From contig JARWKL010000015.1 of NCBI GenBank assembly GCA_029961685.1, positions 18,350,801 through 18,414,800 of the forward strand: a stretch of 64,000 bases of DNA, in the 5' to 3' direction. Of this stretch, positions 38,619 through 51,538 are shown piece after piece. The stretch comes from Aristolochia californica (Eukaryota > Streptophyta > Magnoliopsida > Piperales > Aristolochiaceae). How positions within the stretch are numbered: the first letter of the stretch is position 1; every line of letters starts with the position of its first letter. The position numbers were made by a program, and so were the translations under genes. A model generated the notes under the pieces. It was given only the letters and a program-made list of their open reading frames with translations. It ran no database searches and had not been told where the DNA came from.

Positions 38619-40577
38619 GTGGTGGATGTGCATGCCACAAACAAGTTGAGGATGCAAGTGGCCTAATGATCCAAAAATTTCAAGGAGTAGAAAAAATTAA
38701 ATTCTCAAGTTAATGTGTGGTTGGATAATTACCAGAGAGCCAAACATCCCACTTTTTGCCTGTCCTTTAAAATCCCTGATACTTTTTGGAATTATCACTC
38801 TCAGCATTTGTGCATTTCCATTTTGGATGTTCAAATTTTTTTTTTAGATCCAAACTTGAGTTTTCACTCTCCCATTTTTCCTCGTAAACAAAAAAGATAT
38901 AAGGTAAATAGTTCGCAACAAAATGAAAATTTTAGAGTTCATGTGTGAAAAAAAATTTGAAAACTGTAATAAATACAAAATTATTTCACGCACTAAAAAT
39001 GAATTCCAAAATCCACGTTTGGGAAATTCCACTAGTACAACCCCCTAATAATAGCATGGTGGAATTTTATAGGAAAGAGACTTCTAACTGAACCTAACAT
39101 GATTTAAGTGTGGTGGATTTGCATGACACAAACAAGTTGAGGATGCAAGTGGCCTAATGATCCAAAAATTTCAAGGTGTAGAAAAAATTAAATTCTCAAG
39201 TTAACGTGTGGATGGATATTTACCAGAGCAAAACAACCCACTTTTTTCCTATACTTAAAAATCACAAATACTTTTAGGAATTATCTATCTCAGCATTTGT
39301 GCATTTCCATTTTGGTTGTTCAAATTTTTTTTTTCAGATCCAAACTTGAGTTTTCACTCTCCCATTTTTCCTCGTAAACAAAAAAGATATAAGACAAAGA
39401 GATCTCAATAAAATGAAAATTTTAGAGTTCATGTGTGCAAAAAAATTGAAAACTATAATAAATAGAAAATTATTTCTCCACTAAAAATGAACTCCAAAAT
39501 CCTTGTTTGAGAAATTTCACTAGTACAACCCCCTAATAATAGCTTGGTGGAATTTTATAGGAAAGAGACTTATAACTGATCCTAACATGTTTTAAGTGTG
39601 GTGGATGTGCATGCCACAAACATGTTGAGGATGCAAGTGGCATAATGATCCAAAAATTTCAAGGAGTAGAAAAAATTAAATTCTCAAGTTCAGGTGTGGT
39701 TGAATTTACCAGAGCCAAACAACCCACTTTTTGCCTATCATTAAAAATCACAAATACTTTTTGCAATAATCTCTCTCAGCATTTTAGCATTTCTATTTTG
39801 GATGTTCAAATTATTTTTTTCAGATCCAAACTTGATTTTTCACTCTCACATTTTTCCTCGTAAACAAAAAAGATATAAGGCAAATAGATCGCAAAAAAAT
39901 GAAAACTTTAGAGTTCATGTGTGCAAAAAAATTTGAAAACTATAATAAATAGAAAATTATTTCACGCACTAAAAATGATCTCCAATATCCATGTTTGGGA
40001 AATTTCACTAGTACAACCCCCTAATAAAAGATTGGTGGAATTTTATAGGAAAAAGACTTCTAACTGATCCTAACATGTTTTGAGTGTGGTGGATGTCCAT
40101 GCCACAAACATGTTGAGGATGCAAGTGGCCTAATGATCCAAAAATTTCAAGGAGTTGAAAAAATTAAATTCTGATGTTAATGTGTGGTTGGATATTTACG
40201 AGAGAACCAAACAACCCACTTTTTGCCTATCTTTTAAAATCACAGATACTTTTTGGAATTAGCTCTCTCAACATTTGTGCATTTCCATTTTGGTTGTTCA
40301 AATTATTTTTTTCATATCATAACTTGAGTTTTCACTCTCCCATATTTCCTCGTAAACAAAAAAGATATAAGGCAAATAGATCGCAACAAAATAAAAATTT
40401 TAGAGTTCATGTGTGCAAAAAAATTTGAAAACTATTATAAATAGAAAATTATTTCACGCGCTAAAAATGAACTCCAAAATCCATGTTTGGGAAATTCCAC
40501 TAGTACAACCCCCTAATAATAGCTTGGTGGAATCTTATAAGAAAGGGACTTCTAACTGATCCAAACATGTTTTAAGT
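38619..40577. repeat. Domain 3 tandem 4-mer, copy 2 (1,959 bp)
   Basis: Monomers start at 38,619, 39,110, 39,598 and 40,086. The first three repeat the markers of copy 1 in order at offsets of 1,957-1,964 bp. The fourth has diverged (CACAGATACTTTTTGG instead of CCCTGATAC). Confidence 0.88.
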
Positions 40578-41067
40578 GTGGTGGATGTGCATGCCACAAA
40601 CTAGTTGAGGATGCATGTGGCCTAATGATCCTAAAATTTCAAGGAGTTGAAAAATTTTAATTCTCAAGTAAACGTGCGGTTGGATATTTACCACAGCCAA
40701 ACAACCCACTTTTTACCTATATTCAAAAATCACAGATACTTTTTGGAATTATCTCTCTCAACATTTGTGCATTTCCATTTTGGATGTTCAAAATTTTTTT
40801 TCAGATCCAAACTTGAGTTTTTACTCTCCCATTTTTCCTCGTAAACAAAAAAAGATTAAAGGCAAATAGATCGCAACAAAATGAAAATTTTATAATTCAT
40901 GTGTGCAAAAAAATTTGAAAACTATAATAAATAGAAAATTATTTCATGCACTAAAAATGAACTCCAAAATCCATGTTTGGGAAATTCCACTAGTACAACC
41001 CCCTAATAATAGCTTGGTGAAATTTTATAGGAAAGAGACTTATAACTGATCTTATCATGTTTTAAGT

Positions 41068-41527
41068 GTGGTGGATGTGCATGGCACAAACATGTTGAGG
41101 ATGCAAGTGGCCTAATGATCTAACAATTTCAAGTAGTAGAAAAAATTAAATTCTCAAGTTAACGTGTGGTTGGATATTTACTAGAGCCAAACAACCCACT
41201 TTTCGGAATTATCTCTCTCAGAATTTGTGCATATCCATTGTCGATGTTCAAATTTTTTTTTTTAGATCCAAACTTGAGTTTTCTCTCTCCCATTTTTCCT
41301 CGTAAACAAAAAACATATAAGGCAAATAGATCGCAACAAAATGAAAATTTTAGAGTTCATTTGTGCAAAAAAATTTCAAAACTACAATAAAAAGAAAATT
41401 ATTTCTCGCATTAAAAATGAACTCCAAAATCCATGTTTGGGAAATTCCACTAGTACAACCCCCTAATAATAGTTTGGTAGAATTTTATTGAAAAGAGACT
41501 TCTAACTGATCCTTACATGTTTTAAGT
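41068..41527. repeat. 460-bp variant monomer (30-bp loss), first occurrence
   Basis: It reads CCCACTTTTCGGAATTATC where full monomers read CCCACTTTTTGCC, 22 more bases, then ACTTTTTGGAATT. The word ACTTTTTG stands at both ends of the missing part, so one copy of the word plus the 22 bp between is gone. Confidence 0.9.
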
Positions 41528-41957
41528 GTGGTGGATGTGCATACCGCAAACAAGTTGAGGATGCAAGTGGTTGGATATTTACTAGAGAGCCAAACAACCC
41601 ACTTTTTGCCTATCCTTAAAAATCACATATACTTTTCTGAATTATCTTTCTCAGGATTTGTGCATTTCCATTTTGGATGTTCCAATTTTTTTTTTCAGAG
41701 CCAAACTTGAGTTTTCACCCTCCCATTTATCGTTGCAAACAAAAAAGATATAAGGCAAATAGATCGCAACAAAATGAAAATTTTAGAGTTCATGTGTGCA
41801 AAAAAAATTGAAAACTATAATAAATAGAAAATTATTTCACGCACTAAAAATGTACTCCAAAATCCATGTTTGGGAAATTCCTCTAGTACAACCCCCTAAT
41901 AATAGCTTGGAATTTTATAGGACAGGGACTCCTAACTGATCCTAACATGGTTTAAGT
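41528..41957. repeat. 430-bp monomer with 59-bp deletion near 41,570
   Basis: GATGCAAGTGG runs straight into TTGGATATTTACTAG. The missing 59 bp normally begin CCTAATGATCC and end AACGTGTGG. GTGG is present at both ends, so the junction is consistent with slippage or end-joining on 4 bp. Confidence 0.92.
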
Positions 41958-43897
41958 GTGGTGGATGTGCATGCCACAAACAAGTTGAGGATGCAAGTGG
42001 CCTAATGATCCAAAAATTTCAAGGAGTAGAAAAAATTAAATTTTCAAGTTAACGTGTGGTTGGATATTTACCGGAGCAAAATAACCCACTTTTTACCTAT
42101 ACTTAAAAATCACAGATACTTTTTGGAATTATCACTCCAAGCATTTGTGCATTTCCATTTTGGATGTTCTAATTTTTTTTTTCAAATCCAAACTTGAGTT
42201 TTCACTCTCCCATTTTCCCTCGTAAACAAAAACGATATAAGGCAAATAGATCACAACAAAATAAAAAATTTAGAGTTCATGTGTGCAAAAAAATTTGAAA
42301 ACTATAATAAATAGAAAATTATTTCACATACTAAAAATGAACTCCAAAGTCCATGTTTGGGAAATTCCGCTAGTAAAACCCCCTAATAATATCTTTGTGG
42401 AATTTAATAGGAAATAGACTTCTAACTGATCCTAACATGTTTTAAGAGTGGTGGATGTGCATGCCACAAACATGTTGAGGATGCAAGTGGCCTAATGATC
42501 CAAAAATTTCAAGGAGAAGAAAAAATTAAATTCTCAAGTTAACGTGAGGTTGGATACTTACCAGAGCCAAACAACCCACTTTTTGCCTATCCTAAAAAAT
42601 CACAGATAATTTTTGGAAATATCTTTCTCAGCATTTGTGCATTTCCATTTTGGATGTTCAAATTTTTTTTTCAAATCCAAACTTGAGTTTTCACTCTCCC
42701 TTTTTTCCTCGTAAACAAAAAAGATATAAGGCAAATTGATCGCAACAAAATGAAAATTTTAGAGTTCATGAGTGCAAAAAAATTTGAAAACTATAATAAA
42801 TTGAATATTATTTTACGCACTAAAAATGACCTCCAAAATCCATGTTTGAGAAATTCCACTAGTACAACCCCCTAATAATAGCTTGGTGGAATTTTATAGG
42901 AAAGGGACTTCTAATTGATCCTAACATGTTTTAAGTGTGGTGGATGTGCATGCCACAAACAAGTTGAGGATGCAAGTGGCGTAATGATCCAAAAAATTCT
43001 AGGAGTACAAAAAATTAGATTCTCCAGTTAACGTCTGGTTGGATATTTACAGAGCCAATCAACCCACTTTTTGCCTACACTAAAAAACCACGTATACTTT
43101 TTGGAATTATCTCTCTCCGCATTTGTGCACTTCCATTTTGGATGTGCAATTTGTTTTTTAAATCCAACTTGAGTTTTCACTCTCCCATTTTTCCTCGGAA
43201 ACAAAAAAGATATAAGGCAAATAGATCGCAACAAAATGAAAATTTTAGAGTTCGTTTGTGCAAAAAAATTTGAAAACTATAATAAATAGAAAATTATTTC
43301 ATGCACTAAAAATGAACTCCAAAATCCATGTTTGGTAAATTCCACTAGTACAACCCGCTAATAATAGCTTGGTGGAATTTTATAGGAAAGAGACTTCTAA
43401 CTGATCCTAACATGTTTTAAGTGTGGTGGATGTCCATGCCACAAACATGTTGAGGATGCAAGTGGCCTATTGATCCAAAAATTTGGAGTAGAAAAAATTA
43501 AATTCTCAAGTTAACGTGTGGTTGAATATTTACCAGAGAGCCAAACAACCCACTTTTTGCCTATCCTTAAAAATCACAGATACTTTTGGAAATTATCTCT
43601 CTCAGCATTTGTGAATTTCCATTTTGGTTGTTCTAATTTTATTTTTCAGATCCAAACTTGAGTTTTTACTCTCCCATTTTTCCTCGTAAACAAAAAAGAT
43701 ATACGGCAAATAGATTGCAACAAAATGAAAATTTTAAAGTTCATGTGTGCAAAAAAGTTTGAAAACCATAATAAATAGAAAATTATTTCACACACTAAAA
43801 ATGAACTCCAAAATCTATGTTTGGGAAATTCGACTAGTACAACCCCCTAATAATAGCTTGGGGGAATTTTATAGGAAAGAGACTTCTAACTGATCCT

Positions 43898-43940
43898 AAC
43901 ATGTTTTAAGTGTGGTGGATGTGCATGCCACAAACATGTT
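43898..43940. repeat. Per-monomer inverted repeat (example)
   Basis: AACATGTTT (43,898-43,906) and AAACATGTT (43,932-43,940) are perfect reverse complements. Inside them, GTGG (43,912-43,915) pairs with CCAC (43,928-43,931). This leaves a 5-nt bulge (TAAGT) and a 12-nt loop. The element sits in nearly every domain 3 monomer. In many units the right arm is AACAAGTT instead, which breaks the centre pair. In domains 1-2 the inner part is weaker (CATGCCTGACACATG). A role is not shown. Confidence 0.8.
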
Positions 43941-44400
43941 GAGGATGCAAGTGGCCTAATGATCCACAAATTTGAAGGAGTAGAAAAAATTAATTTCTCA
44001 AGTTAACGTGTGGTTGGATATTTACCAGAGCAGAACAACCCACTTCTTGCCTATCCCTAAAAATCATAGATACATTTTGGAATTATCTCTCTCAGCATTT
44101 GTGCATTTCCATTTTGGATGTTCAAATTTTTTTTTCAAATCCAAACTTGCGTCTTCACTCTCCCATTTTTCCTCGTAAACAAAAAAGATATAAGGCAAAT
44201 AGATCGCAAGAAAATGAAAATTTTAGAGCTCATGTGTGCAAAAAAAATGGAAATCTATAATAAATAGAAAGTTATTTCACGCACTAAAAATGAACTCCAA
44301 AGTCCATCTGTGGGAAATTCCACTTGTACAACCCCCTACTAATATCATGGTGGAATTTTATAAGAAATAGACTTCTAACTTATCTTAACATGTTACAAGT

Positions 44401-44861
44401 GTGGTGGATGTGCATGCCACAAACATGTTGAGGACGCAAGTGTTCAATTGATCCAAAAATTTCGAGGAGTAGAAAAAATTAAATTCTCAAGTTAACGTGT
44501 GGTTGGCTATTTACCAGAGCCAAACAACCCACTTTTTGGAATTATCTCTCTAAGGATTTATACATTTCCATTTTGGATGTACAAATTTTTTTTTTCAGGT
44601 CCAAACTTGAGTTTTCACTCTCCCATTTTTCCTCGTAAACAAAAAAAAATATAAGGCAAATAGATCGCAACAAAATGAAAATTTTAGAGTTCATTTGTGC
44701 CAAAAAATTTGAAAAATATAATAAATAGAAAATTATTTCACGCACTAAAAATGAACTCCAAAATCCATGTTTGGGAAATTCCACTACTACAACCCCCTAA
44801 TAATAGCTTGGTGGAATTTTATAGGAAAGAGAGTTCTAACTGATCCTAACATGTTTTAAGT
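44401..44861. repeat. 460-bp variant monomer, TAAGGATTTATAC type
   Basis: It reads CCCACTTTTTGGAATTATC with the 30-bp loss, followed by CTCTAAGGATTTATAC in place of CTCTCAGCATTTGTGC. The same TAAGGATT signature appears at 57,961 and 61,851, linking these copies by descent. Confidence 0.9.
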
Positions 44862-45349
44862 GTGGTGGATGTGCATGCTACAAACATGTTGAGGATGCAA
44901 GTGGCCTAATGATCCAAAAATTTCAAGGAGTAGAAAAAATTAAATTCTCAAGTTAACGTGTAGTTGGATATTTACTAGAGCCAAACCACCCACTTTTTAC
45001 CTATCCTTAAAAATCACAGATACTTTTTGGAATTATCTCTCTCATCATTTGTGCACTTCCATTTTTTAAGTTCAAATTTTTTTTTCAGATCCAAACTTGA
45101 GTTTTCACTCTACTATTTTTCCTCGTAAACAAAAAATATATAAGGCAAATAGATCGCAACAAAATGAAAATGTTAGAGTTCATGTGTGCAAAAAAAATTG
45201 AAAACTATAATAAATAGAAAATTATTTTACCAACTAAAAATGAACTATATAATCCATGTTCTGGAAATTCCACTAGTACAACCCCTAATAATAGCTTGGT
45301 GGAATTTTATAGGAAAAAGACTTCTAACTGATCCTAACATGTTTTAAGT

Positions 45350-45809
45350 GTGGTGGATGTGCATGCCACAAACACGTTGAGGATGCAAGTGGCCTAATGA
45401 TCCAAAAATTTCAAGGAGTAGAAAAAATTAAATTCTCAAGTTAACGTGTGGTTGGATATTTACCAAAGCAAAACAACCCACTTTTTAGAATTATCTCTCT
45501 CAGCATTTGTGCATTTCCATTTTGGATGTTCAAATTTTTTTTTTCATATCCAAACTTGAGTTTTCTCTCTCCCATTTTTCCTCGTAAACAAAAAAGATAT
45601 AAGGCAAATAGATCGCAAGAAAATGAAAATTTTAGAGTTCATTTGTGCAAAAAAATTTGAAAACTACAATAAATAGAAAATTATTTCACGCACTAAAAAT
45701 GAACTCCAAAATCCATGTTTGGGAAATTCCACTAGTACAACCCCCTAATAATAGCTTGGTGGAATTGTATAGGAAAGAGACTTCTAACTGATCCTAACAT
45801 GTTTTAAGT
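45350..45809. repeat. 460-bp variant monomer, CATTTGTGC type
   Basis: It reads CCCACTTTTTAGAATTATC. Its CTCTCTCCCATTTTTCC, GAGTTCATTTGTGC and ACTACAATAAA variants match the monomer at 41,068, so the deletion was inherited rather than repeated. Confidence 0.9.
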
Positions 45810-47283
45810 ATGGTGGATGTGCATGCCACAAACAAATTGAGGATGCAAGTGGCCTAATGATCCAAAAATTAGGGGGAGTAGAAAAAATTAAATTTTCAAG
45901 TTAACATGTGGTTCGATATTTACCAAAGAGCCAAACAACCCACTTTTTCCCTATCCTTAAAAATCACAGATACTTTTCTGAATTATCTCTCTCAGCATTT
46001 GTGCATTTCCATTTTGGATGTTCCAATTTTTTTTTTCAGATCCAAACTTGAGTTTTCACTCTCCCATTTATCCTCGTAAACAAAAAAGATATAAGGCAAA
46101 TAGATCGCAACATAATGAAAATTTTAGAGTTCATATGTGCAAAAAAAATTGAAAACTATAATAAATAGAAAATTATTTCGCGCACTAAAAATGAAATCCA
46201 AAATCCATATTTGGGAAATTCCACTAGTACAACCCCCTAATAATAGATTGGTGGAATTTTATAGGAAAGAGACTTCTAAAAGATCCTAACATGTTTTAAG
46301 TGTGGGAAATGTACGTGCCACACACATGTTGAGGATGCAAGTGGCCTAATGATCCAAAAATTCAAGGAATTGAAAAAATTAAATTGCCAAGTGAACGTGT
46401 GATTGGATATTTACCACAAAGCCAAACAACCCACTTTTTGCCTATCCTTTAAAATCACATATACTTTTTGAAATTGTCTCTCTCAGCATTTGTGCATTTC
46501 CCTTTTGGGTTTTCAATAGTTTTTTTTTCAATTCCAAACTTGAGTTTTCACTCTCCCATATTTCCTCGTAAATAAAAAAGATATAAGGCAAATAGACCAC
46601 AAGAAAATGAAAATTTTAGAGTTCATGTGTGCAAAAAAATTGCAAAACTATAATAAATAGAAAATTATTTCACGCACTAAAAATGAACTCCAAAATCCAT
46701 GTTTGGGAAATTCCACTAGTACAACCCCCTAATAATAGCTTGGTGGAATTTTATAGGAAAGAGACTTCTAACTGATCCTAACATGTTTTAAGTGTGGTGG
46801 ATGTCCATGCCACAAACAAGTTGAGGATGCAAGTGGCCTAATGATCCAAAAATTTCAAGGAGTAGAGAAAATTAAATTCTCAAGTTAACATGTGGTTGGA
46901 TATTTACCGGAGCCAAACAACTCTCTTTTTGTCTATACTTAAAAATCACAGATAATTTTTGGAATTATCTCTCTCAGCATTTGTGAATTTCTATTTTGGA
47001 TGTTCAAATTTTTTTTTTCAAATCCAAACTTGAGTTTTCACTCTCCTATTTTTCCTCGTAAACAAAAAAGATATAAGGCGAATAGATCGCAACAAAATGA
47101 AAATTTTAGAGTTCATGTGGGCAAAAAAATTTGAAAACTATAATAAATAGAAAATTATTTCACGCACTAAAAATGAACTCCAAAATCCATGTTTGGGAAA
47201 TTCCACTAGTACAACCCCCTAATAATATCTTTGTGGAATTTTATAGGAAAGAGATTTCTAACTGATCCTAACATGTTTTAAGT

Positions 47284-47643
47284 GTGGTGGATGTGCATGC
47301 CACAGACATGTTGAGGATGCAAGTGGCCTAATGATCCAAAAATTTCAAGGAGAAGAAAAAATTAAATTCTCAAGTTAACGTGTGGTTGGATATTTAACAG
47401 AGCCAAAAAACCCACTTTTTGCTTATCGTTTAAAATCACATATACTTTTTGGAATTATCTTTATCAGCATTTGTTCATTTTCATTTTGGATGTTCAAATT
47501 TTTTTCTTTCAGATCCAAATTTGTGTTTTCACTCTCCCATTTTTTCTCGTAAATAAAAAAGATATAAGGAAAAAGGATCGCAACAAAATGAAAATTTTAG
47601 AGTTCATGAGTGCAAAAAAAATTGATCCGAACATGTTTTAAAT
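47284..47643. repeat. 360-bp monomer with about 130-bp deletion near 47,625
   Basis: GTGCAAAAAAAATTGA is followed at once by TCCGAACATGTTTTAAATG. The part that normally runs from AAACTATAATAAATAG to CTTCTAACTGA is missing. TGA is present at both ends. The following anchor is also degraded (ATGTTATGGATG). Confidence 0.9.
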
Positions 47644-49597
47644 GTTATGGATGTGTATGTGACAATCATGTTGAGGATGCAAGTGGCCTAATGATCCAAA
47701 AATTTGAAGGAGTAGAAAAAATTAATTTCTCAAGTTAAAGTGTAGTAGGATATTTACCAGAGCCAAACAACCCACTTTTTTCCTATCCTTAAAAATCAAA
47801 GATACATTTATGAATTCTCTCTCTCTGCATTTGTTCATTTCCATTTTGGATGTTCAAATTTTATTTTCAGATCCAAACTTGTGTTTTCACTCTCCCATTT
47901 TTCCTCGTAAATAAAAAAGATGTAAGGCAAATTGATCGCGACAACATGAAAATTTTAGGGTTCATGTGTGCAAAAAAATTGAAAACTATAATAAATAGAA
48001 AATTATTTCACGCACTAAAAATGAACTCCAAAATCCATCTTTGCGAAATTCCACTAGTACAACCCCTAATAATAGCTTGGTGGAATTTTATAAGAAAGAG
48101 ACTTCTAACTGATCCTAACATGTTATAAGTGTGGTGGAAGTGCATGCCAAAAAAATGTTGAGGATGCAAGTGGCCTAATGATCCAAAAATTTCAAGGAGT
48201 AGAAAAAATTAAATTCTCAAGTTAACGTGTGGTTGGATATTTACCAGAGCCAAACAACCCACTTTTTGCCTATCCTTAAAAATCACACATCCTTTTTAGA
48301 ATTATCTCCCTCAACATTTGTGCATTTCCATTTTGGATGTTTAAATTTGTTTTTTCATATCCACACTTGAGTTTTCACTCTCCAATTTTTCATCATAAAC
48401 ACAAAAGATATAAGGCGAATAAATCGCAACAAAATGAAAATTTTAGAGTTCATGTGTGCAAAAAAATTTGAAAACTATAATAAATTGAAAATTATTTCAC
48501 GCACTAAAAATGAACTCCAAAATCCAAGTTTGCGAAATTCCACAAGTTCAACCCCCTAATAATAGCTTGGTGGAATTTTATAGGAAGGAGACTTCTAACT
48601 GATCCTAACATGTATTAAGTGTGGTGGATGTGCATGCCACAAACATGTTGAGGATGCAAGTGGCCTAATGATCCAAAAATTATGAGTAGAAAAAATTAAA
48701 TTCTCAAGTAAACGTGTGGTTGAATATTTACCAGAGACCCAAACAACCCACTTTTTGCCAATCCTTAAAAATCACAGATACTTTTTGGAATTATCTCTCT
48801 CAGCATTTGGGCATTTCCATTTTGGATGTTCAAATTTTTTTTTCAGATCCAAACTTGAGTTTTCACTCTCCCATTTTTCCTCGTAAACAAAAAAGATACA
48901 AGGCAAATAGATCGCAACAAAATGAAAATTATAGAGATCATGTGTGCAAAAAAATTTGAAAACTATAAGAAATAGAAAATTATTTCACGCACTAAAAATG
49001 AACTCCTAAATACATGTTTGGGAAATTCCACTAGTACAACCCTCTAATAATATCTTGGTGGAATTTTATAAGAAAGAGACTTCTCACTGATCCTAACATG
49101 TTTTAAGTGTGGTGGATGTGCATTCCACAAACATGTTGAGGATGCAAGTGGCCTAATGTTCCAAAAATTTCAAGGAGTAGAAAAAACTGAATTCTCAAGT
49201 TAACGTGTGGTTGGATATTTACTTGAGAGCCTAACAACCCACTTTTTGCCTATCCTTAAAAATTACAGATACTTTATTGAATTATCTCTCTCAGCATTTG
49301 TCCATTTCCATTTTGGATGTTAAATTTTTTTTTTCAGATCCAAACTTGAGTTTTCATTCTCCCATTTATCCTCGTAAACAAAAAAAAAATAAGGCAAATA
49401 GATCGCAACAAAAAGAAAACTTTAGAGTTCATATGTGCAAAAAAATTTCAAAATTATAATAAAAAAAAATATTTCATGCACTAAAAATGAACTCCAAAAT
49501 CCATGTTTGGGAAATTCAACTAGTACAACCCCCTAATATTAGCTTGGTGGAATTTTATAGGAAAGAGACTTCTAACTGGTCCAAAAATGTTTTTAGT

Positions 49598-50068
49598 GTG
49601 GTGGATGTGCATGCCACAAACAAGTTGAACATGCAAGTGGCCTAATGATCCAAAAAAGTAAATTCTCAAGCTAACGTGTGGTTGGATATTTACCAGAGCC
49701 AAACAACCCAATTTTTTCCTATACTTAAAAAACACAGATACTTTTTGGAATTATCTCTCTCAACATTTGTGCATTTCCATTTTGGATGTTCAAATTTTTT
49801 TTTCAGATCCAAACTTGAGTTTTCTCTCTTCCATTTTTCCTCGTAAACAAAAAAGATATAAGGCAAATAGATCGCAACAAAATGAAAATTTTAGAGTTCA
49901 TGTGTGCAAAAAATTTTCAAAACTATAATAAATAGAAAATTATTTCACGCACTAAAAATGAACTCCAAAAACCATGTTTGGGAAATTCCACTAGTACAAC
50001 CCCCTAATAATAGCTTGGTGGAATTTTAGAGGAAAGAGACTTCTAACTGATCCTAACATGTTTTAAGT
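49598..50068. repeat. 471-bp monomer with about 20-bp deletion
   Basis: Near 49,655 it reads ATCCAAAAAAGTAAATTCTC. The usual TTTCAAGGAGTAGAAAAAAT between CCAAAAA and TAAATTCTC is largely absent. Confidence 0.8.
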
Positions 50069-51538
50069 GTGGTGGATGTGCATGCCACGAACATGTTGAG
50101 GTTGCAAGGGCCTAATGATCCAAAAATTTTGAGTAGAAAAAAAATAAATTCTCAAGTTAACATGTGGTTGGATATTTACCAGAGAGCCAAACAACCCACT
50201 TTTTGCCTATCCTTAAAAATCACATATACTTTTTAGAATTATCTCTCTCACCAATTGTGCATTTCCATTTTGGATGTTCAATTTTTTTTTTCTGATCCAA
50301 ACTTGAGTTTTCAATCTCCCATTTTTCATTGTAAACAAAAAAGATATAAGCCAAATAGATCGCAACAAAATGAAAATTTTTGAGTTCATGTGTGCAAAAA
50401 AAATTGAAAACTATAATAAATAGAAAATTATTTCACGGACTAAAAATTAACTCCAAAATCCATGTTTGGGAAATTCCACTAGTACAACCCCCTAATAATA
50501 GCTTAGTGGAATTTTATAGGAATGAGACTTCTAACAAATCCTAACATGTTTTAAGTGTGGTGGATGTGCATGCCACAAACATGTTGAGGATGCAAGTGGC
50601 CTAATGATCCAAAAATTTCCAAGGAGTTGAAAAAATTAAATTCTCAAGTTAACGTGTTGTTGGATATTTACCAGAGAGCCAAACAACCCACTTTTTGCCT
50701 ATCCTTTAAAATCACAAATACTTTTTGGGATTATCTCTCTCAGCATTTGTCCATTTCCATTTTGGTTGTTCAAATTTTTTTTTTAGATCCAAACTTGAGT
50801 TTTCACTCTCCCATTTTTCCTCGTAAAAAAGAAAGATATAAGGCAAATAGATCGCAACAAAATGAAAATTTTAGAGTTCATGTGTGCCAAAAAATTTGAA
50901 AACTATAATAAATAAATAAAAAATTCATGCACTAAAAATGAACTCCAAAAACAATGTTTAGGAAATTCCACTAGTACAACTCCCTAATAATAGCTTGGTG
51001 GAATTTTATAGGAAAGAGACTTCTAACTGATCCTAACATGCTTTAAGTGTGGTGGATCTGCATGCCACAAACATGTTTAGGTTGCAAGTGGCCTAATGAT
51101 CCAAAAATTTCAAGGAGTTGAAAAAATTAAATTCTCCAGTTAACGTGTGGTTGGATATGTACCAGAGAGCCAAACAACCCACTTTTTGGCTATCCTTTAA
51201 AATCACAGATACTTTTTGGAAATATCCATCTCAACATTTGTGCATTTCCATTTTGGTTGTTCAATTTTTTTTTTCAGATCCAAACTTGAGTTTTCGTTCT
51301 CCATTTTTAGCTCGTAAACAAAAGAGATATAAGGCAAATAGATCACAATAAAATGAAAATATAAGAGTTCGTGTGTGCAAAAACAATTCAAAACTATAAT
51401 AAATAGAAACTTATTTCACGCACTAAAAATGAACTCCAAAATCCATGTTTGGGAAATTTCACTAGTACAACCCATAATAATAGCTTGGTGGAATTTTATA
51501 GGAAAGAGACTTCTAACTGATCCTAACATGTTTTAAGT

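Larger units (their letters stand above)
40578..51538. repeat. Domain 3 middle block, diverged multimer structure
   Basis: Twenty-three monomers, mostly 486-492 bp. The stretch 41,068-42,936 and the stretch 45,350-47,643 show the same monomer types in the same order. These are a 460-bp type with CATTTGTGCAAAAAAATTT; a type with CTTTTCTGAATTATC, ATGTTCCAATTTTT and CCATTTATC; a type with ACCGG and TATCTTTGTGG; and a type with GGAGAAGAAAAAATTAA and CATGAGTGC. The second stretch has one more monomer (46,302-46,793). A monomer with AATTTGAAGGAG and TTAATTTCTCAAG follows at 43,912 and again at 47,644. Confidence 0.75.
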
